Origin: Pseudomonadota bacterium
Lineage (GTDB): Bacteria; Pseudomonadota; Gammaproteobacteria; Burkholderiales; Gallionellaceae
Assembly (NCBI GenBank): GCA_021800795.1
Contig: JAJYYO010000023.1
Coordinates: forward strand, 1-57,391
DNA length: 57,391 nt
Direction: 5' to 3'
The notes beneath the pieces were generated by a model, which saw only the letters and a list, made by a program, of their open reading frames with translations, searched no databases and was not told where the DNA came from. The translations under genes were made by a program, and so were the position numbers. This document shows positions 54,034 to 57,391 of this stretch, one piece after another. Positions within the stretch are counted from its first letter, which is position 1; the number at the start of each line of letters is the position of its first letter.

Positions 54034-55062
54034 ATGAACATCCATCGAAAAATATTGCTGATCTGCATCTGGATGGCCGCCGGCATGACGGCGATGGCCG
54101 CAGAGAACAATTCGGCCGTGCAAGTCGCTGCTACTGTCGGACAGCCTTTCAGCATCAAACTTCAGGATGACAAAAATTGCGGCATGATCAAACCCCTCGA
54201 TCAGATCAATCTGCTGGTGAACGGAATGGATACGGGGCTGCATCCGCTGGGGTGCGACCCGTCCACCGAAAAACTGGCTTTTTCCATAAAAAAAGGGGAT
54301 GTCACGACTACACCTGCAAATAATGCAGCCTGGCAAGCCATCCTTGGCAGCCCCTGGCAAGACATCAAATCAAATTTCAAACGGGAGCTGCACTTTACGG
54401 TGACGCAGCCAGCGGATACGTCCGAGGCGCAAACCCTGGCCAGCGGAACACTGAAACTTCTCATAGCCAGCCTGGGTTTTGGCCTGGCAGGCCTGTTTCT
54501 GGTTGCGGCAATGTGGATCACACTGGTGCGCCTGGGCCTCGAATCAGGCATGTTGCGGGATGCCGGTACAGGAAAAAATCTCCCAGATCGCACGTTTAGC
54601 CTGGGACGCGTGCAGATGGCCTGGTGGTTCGCAATCGTCATGGGAGCGTATATTTTCCTTTGGGCAATCACAAAGGAGATTCCCACCCTGAGCACACAGG
54701 CTTTGCTGCTGATGGGAATATCGGGCGTCACCGGCCTTGCCTCTGCCGGGATGGATGCGAGCAGACAAACAAAACTACCCGTCAGCAAGGGTAGGTTTTT
54801 TGACGATCTGCTGACGGATGTTGACGGCGTCACCCTGCACCGCTTCCAGATGCTGGCGATAACCGTGATTCTCGGCTTGATGTTTATCATTCACGTTGCC
54901 ACAACGCTCACGATGCCCGAATTTGACGCTACGCTGCTGGGACTGATGGGCATCTCGGGCGGCACTTATATCGGCTTCAAGGTGCCCGAAAACCAGACGT
55001 CCGATACAAACCCGCCGGCGAACGTGGAAGAGCACAAGGCGGGCTATACGCCGGAACCCTGA
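54034..55062 (+). CDS. Unrecognised exported membrane protein
   Basis: A 342-residue protein with a signal peptide (LLICIWMAAGMTAMAAEN), a periplasmic region of about 120 residues, a hydrophobic helix (LIASLGFGLAGLFLVAAMWI), a cytosolic loop (LPDRTFSLGRVQMAWW) and three further helices (AIVMGAYIFLWAI, LLLMGISGVTGLASAGMD, MLAITVILGLMFIIHVATTL). No family was recognised. It follows the lysozyme gene at 21 bases and precedes the large unknown gene at 38 bases on the same strand. A holin-like or anchor role next to a lysozyme is possible but not shown. Confidence 0.7.
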   Translation: MNIHRKILLICIWMAAGMTAMAAENNSAVQVAATVGQPFSIKLQDDKNCGMIKPLDQINLLVNGMDTGLHPLGCDPSTEKLAFSIKKGDVTTTPANNAAWQAILGSPWQDIKSNFKRELHFTVTQPADTSEAQTLASGTLKLLIASLGFGLAGLFLVAAMWITLVRLGLESGMLRDAGTGKNLPDRTFSLGRVQMAWWFAIVMGAYIFLWAITKEIPTLSTQALLLMGISGVTGLASAGMDASRQTKLPVSKGRFFDDLLTDVDGVTLHRFQMLAITVILGLMFIIHVATTLTMPEFDATLLGLMGISGGTYIGFKVPENQTSDTNPPANVEEHKAGYTPEP

Positions 55063-55100
55063 TCGACAGATGTGCAAGGCACAACAACGAAGGATGCGCC

Positions 55101-57391
55101 ATGACAAGCTATCTGGGCTGCGAAAATTTTCCCTGTGATTCGGCTCAATCCTCCGATGCATTGGACAAAAAACTGGGTGCGCTATTGAAACGCGATTTCA
55201 AAGATGATTTCTATGCCTTGTTCGCAGGCTATCAGCGGATTCTGGCCGACAACCAGCGGCGCAGCGAGTGGTCTGCCATCAACGACAAGTTGCGCGTCCT
55301 GTTCATGTGCGGTCAGGCCATGCCGCTCGATGGCCCGATGATCGGTATTCCCGTATCCATCAGGGACAGCGATTTTTTCAGAAAAATCGCCGATCAATTC
55401 GGACATGAGCGCTCTCTGGCGGCTAGCTTGGAGATACTGGCAACGGCCTGGAATGCCATGTTTGCCGACACAGGTCTTTGGATGGGTAAAACCTTCGAGC
55501 CTGTCTCGCGCGCCATGCTCGCCCAAAAGTGCAACGACGACCCGGAAGTGATGACCGCATACAACGAAAATTTCACGCGCATCGGTCGCAACTTCTTTCG
55601 CGCACCTGCCAATCCCGGCCTGTTTCAGGCGCTGGGTTTGCCGACCATCACACATCTGTGGCGCCTGAAAGACCGCCCTTTATCGGTCGATGCCCCGGGA
55701 TTTGACGCGGCGCTGCTGCAGAAAAACCTGGATCGTGAACAGCTTATCCCCTACAGCAAGACCGGCTGCATCTGTCTTGCCGACGTGGGCCGATCTGTAC
55801 TTCCTGAGATGCAGGGCAAGCAGGTCTACTCGCTCAATTACCGCTGGCCGAATCTGCAACCTGCCTTTCCGATGAGCACGCTGGTGGACGAAATCGTGCA
55901 GGTGGCTGAAGGAATTTACCTGGGTCAGCTGATTTACGCGACCCGGCATTTCAGCCTGGGCAGCGTCGATTTACCGTTTTTTACGGGCATCATGGAACCC
56001 GGCGAAGCTTATGACCCGCACGGGCCCGGCGGAACTCCCGATTACGGCTATCAGAACAACGGCTATTTTCTGATGATGGATCCGGCCTATGCCAGACTTG
56101 TCTATGCCGATACGGCGTTCCCCCAGTTGCGCCCGCGGCAGGGAGAGAACGGCTATCAGGAGTTGGGTTACGATCACGAGGTAAAAATACAGAATAAATG
56201 CAACGAGGATGACAACTGGCGCGAAGATGCCGCACTGCGCCAGAAATTCACCACCCTGTTTACTTTACCGGACGCATCCGGCGTGCATGAATTGCTGTGC
56301 GATGACGAGTCGGTATTGCAGATGTTGCAGCGCATCAGCCGGAATATTTCCGCCCAGACCAGCCTTGCGGACAACCTTAAACAATTCGCCCCCCTGCACC
56401 GTCTGTTTCATGCCGGGGTCGCACCGAAGGTGAAAAACGGCCTGTTTCAGGGTGCAGGAGTCCGGGGTTATAACGTCCGGCTGGAAGGGCGCGACAGTCG
56501 CGACTGGTATGGCGCAACTGAAGTTGCCCACGGTTTCGATTATTACCACGGCGCCACGCTGAATCTGCATTGCGGTCTTACCGACAATTTTAAACCCGAC
56601 CTCAAGGCCAACATTGCCGAGGCGCTGCTCCTGCCGGGCATACTGTCCGGCCTGCTCACCGGCAACCAGACGCCCATCCCCAATGTGCTGAATATCGTCT
56701 GGCACAGCATAGGCAGGCATATTTTCCCGTGGGCCGGCAAATCGTTCGAGAAGATCTCGCCGCGCAAGCTCTCCATGTTGCTCGACGAGAGCGCCGACCT
56801 GGCCCTGCGCTATCCGTCCAGAGTGGCTGAACTCAAATCCCATCCCGCCAGTGCGCCCCACTACGCCGCGCTGAAAAAGGATGCCGAAACGCAACGCCCC
56901 GGGCGCTATGCCGCGCATCTCGCAAAACCCTGGGATGGCGGGATGAGCAGCGAGGAGCGCGCATTCTGGCAACAGGAAGCCGATGAACGCTACGTGATGG
57001 GTTTCAACCTGCAGGACAAGCGCATACTGGCTTTCGATACTCTGATGAAAATCAATGACATGAACTACCGCATACCCGATGCGGCCTTGCAACAGGCATC
57101 CAGCGATTCCGGATCGCCTTTCGCAAGACAGGGCTATGCCTTCCTGGGCGTGGCCGATCAGGTGTCCATTCTGCCGATGAACGACATGAAGCGGGTATTC
57201 CAGTTTAATTATCGTTATCCCCTGATCGGGGGTCCGGCTCCGATCGGTTTTTGTCTGGACGAACTGGTGGAAATTGCCGACGGACTGTTTCTGGGACAGC
57301 TCATCTATGCCACGGCACTCTATCTGCCGTTTCATTCCGGAATTGATCCTGCCGACTACGATTACCAGCTGTTTGGCTATTTCCTGCTGCT
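55101..57391 (+). CDS. Very large unrecognised protein with an internal duplication (continues past the right edge)
   Basis: An open frame of 763 codons without a stop, starting MTSYLGCENFPCDSAQSSDA at an ATG with GAAGGA upstream. No signal peptide and no membrane helix are evident. Two stretches about 450 residues apart are alike: NYRWP..LVDEIVQVAEGIYLGQLIYAT and NYRYP..CLDELVEIADGLFLGQLIYAT, each followed by (N/F)GYFL(M/L)(M/L). The middle part has YGATEVAHGFDYYHGATLNL and LLLPGILSGLLTGNQTPIPN. No known family was recognised. Codon use looks like that of the neighbours. It is the third gene of the lysozyme-membrane protein unit. Confidence 0.75.
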   Translation, partial: MTSYLGCENFPCDSAQSSDALDKKLGALLKRDFKDDFYALFAGYQRILADNQRRSEWSAINDKLRVLFMCGQAMPLDGPMIGIPVSIRDSDFFRKIADQFGHERSLAASLEILATAWNAMFADTGLWMGKTFEPVSRAMLAQKCNDDPEVMTAYNENFTRIGRNFFRAPANPGLFQALGLPTITHLWRLKDRPLSVDAPGFDAALLQKNLDREQLIPYSKTGCICLADVGRSVLPEMQGKQVYSLNYRWPNLQPAFPMSTLVDEIVQVAEGIYLGQLIYATRHFSLGSVDLPFFTGIMEPGEAYDPHGPGGTPDYGYQNNGYFLMMDPAYARLVYADTAFPQLRPRQGENGYQELGYDHEVKIQNKCNEDDNWREDAALRQKFTTLFTLPDASGVHELLCDDESVLQMLQRISRNISAQTSLADNLKQFAPLHRLFHAGVAPKVKNGLFQGAGVRGYNVRLEGRDSRDWYGATEVAHGFDYYHGATLNLHCGLTDNFKPDLKANIAEALLLPGILSGLLTGNQTPIPNVLNIVWHSIGRHIFPWAGKSFEKISPRKLSMLLDESADLALRYPSRVAELKSHPASAPHYAALKKDAETQRPGRYAAHLAKPWDGGMSSEERAFWQQEADERYVMGFNLQDKRILAFDTLMKINDMNYRIPDAALQQASSDSGSPFARQGYAFLGVADQVSILPMNDMKRVFQFNYRYPLIGGPAPIGFCLDELVEIADGLFLGQLIYATALYLPFHSGIDPADYDYQLFGYFLL

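Overview
ORGANISM. Gene content, protein style and gene order (rpsF-rpsR-rplI-dnaB, fur, recC-recB-recD, lolCD, comEC) point to a Gram-negative betaproteobacterium, most likely from the Nitrosomonadales (Gallionellaceae-like). This is an inference from recognisable proteins, not a database match. Short palindromic repeats are scattered through the window, in spacers and inside genes. LAYOUT. (1) 1-14,400, almost all minus strand: a surface-polysaccharide (O-antigen or capsule) cluster, heavily rearranged. It holds the CDP-3,6-dideoxyhexose genes rfbF-rfbG-rfbH, the UDP-HexNAc genes tviB and tviC, the start of an acetaldehyde dehydrogenase, cysQ, and remnants of rfbH, tviC, asnB and a YhcG-like gene. 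Between these lie at least six toxin-antitoxin (TA) modules or their remains: HEPN/MNT, UPF0175/DUF3368, AF2212-like antitoxin, PemK/MazF. A MazF-type toxin is fused in frame to RfbH. A KilA-N gene and a DUF4143 ATPase gene are also present. (2) 14,557-23,812: recC-recB-recD, joined by ATGA overlaps. (3) 23,953-26,504: fur, then divergently a Fur-box-controlled iron module (cupredoxin, FTR1 permease, beta-barrel protein). (4) 26,542-29,520: a bidirectional terminator, tRNA-Val(GAC), dnaB, rplI, rpsR, rpsF. (5) 29,599-42,071: a complete type I-E CRISPR-Cas locus: 34 repeats and 33 spacers, a short leader, cas2, cas1, an inserted vapBC pair, cas6e, cas5e, cas7e, cse2, cse1, cas3, and a WYL regulator upstream of cas3. 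(6) 42,240-53,323: SEC-C protein, lolCD, DUF2062 protein, a five-gene unit of unknown function ending in an S9 peptidase, and comEC. (7) 53,512-57,391: a GH24 lysozyme, a membrane protein, and a very long unrecognised protein with an internal duplication, cut by the right edge. HOW THE GENES WORK TOGETHER. RfbF, RfbG and RfbH act in sequence on glucose-1-phosphate, CTP and CDP-glucose. TviB and TviC act on UDP-HexNAc. Cas3 with Cascade (Cse1, Cse2, Cas7e, Cas5e, Cas6e) performs interference and Cas1-Cas2 performs spacer uptake; RecBCD, known elsewhere to feed DNA ends to Cas1-Cas2, is about 6 kb from the array. MOST UNUSUAL POINTS. The MazF-RfbH fusion, whose antitoxin gene is translationally overlapped with rfbG. 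TA cassettes each bordered by a copy of the rfbH 3' end. A pattern of intact antitoxins beside broken toxins. Palindromic repeats translated in frame inside RfbH and TviC, and a similar low-complexity extension in LolD. A vapBC operon with its own promoter and operator inside the cas operon. A shared mutation in the three leader-proximal CRISPR repeats.
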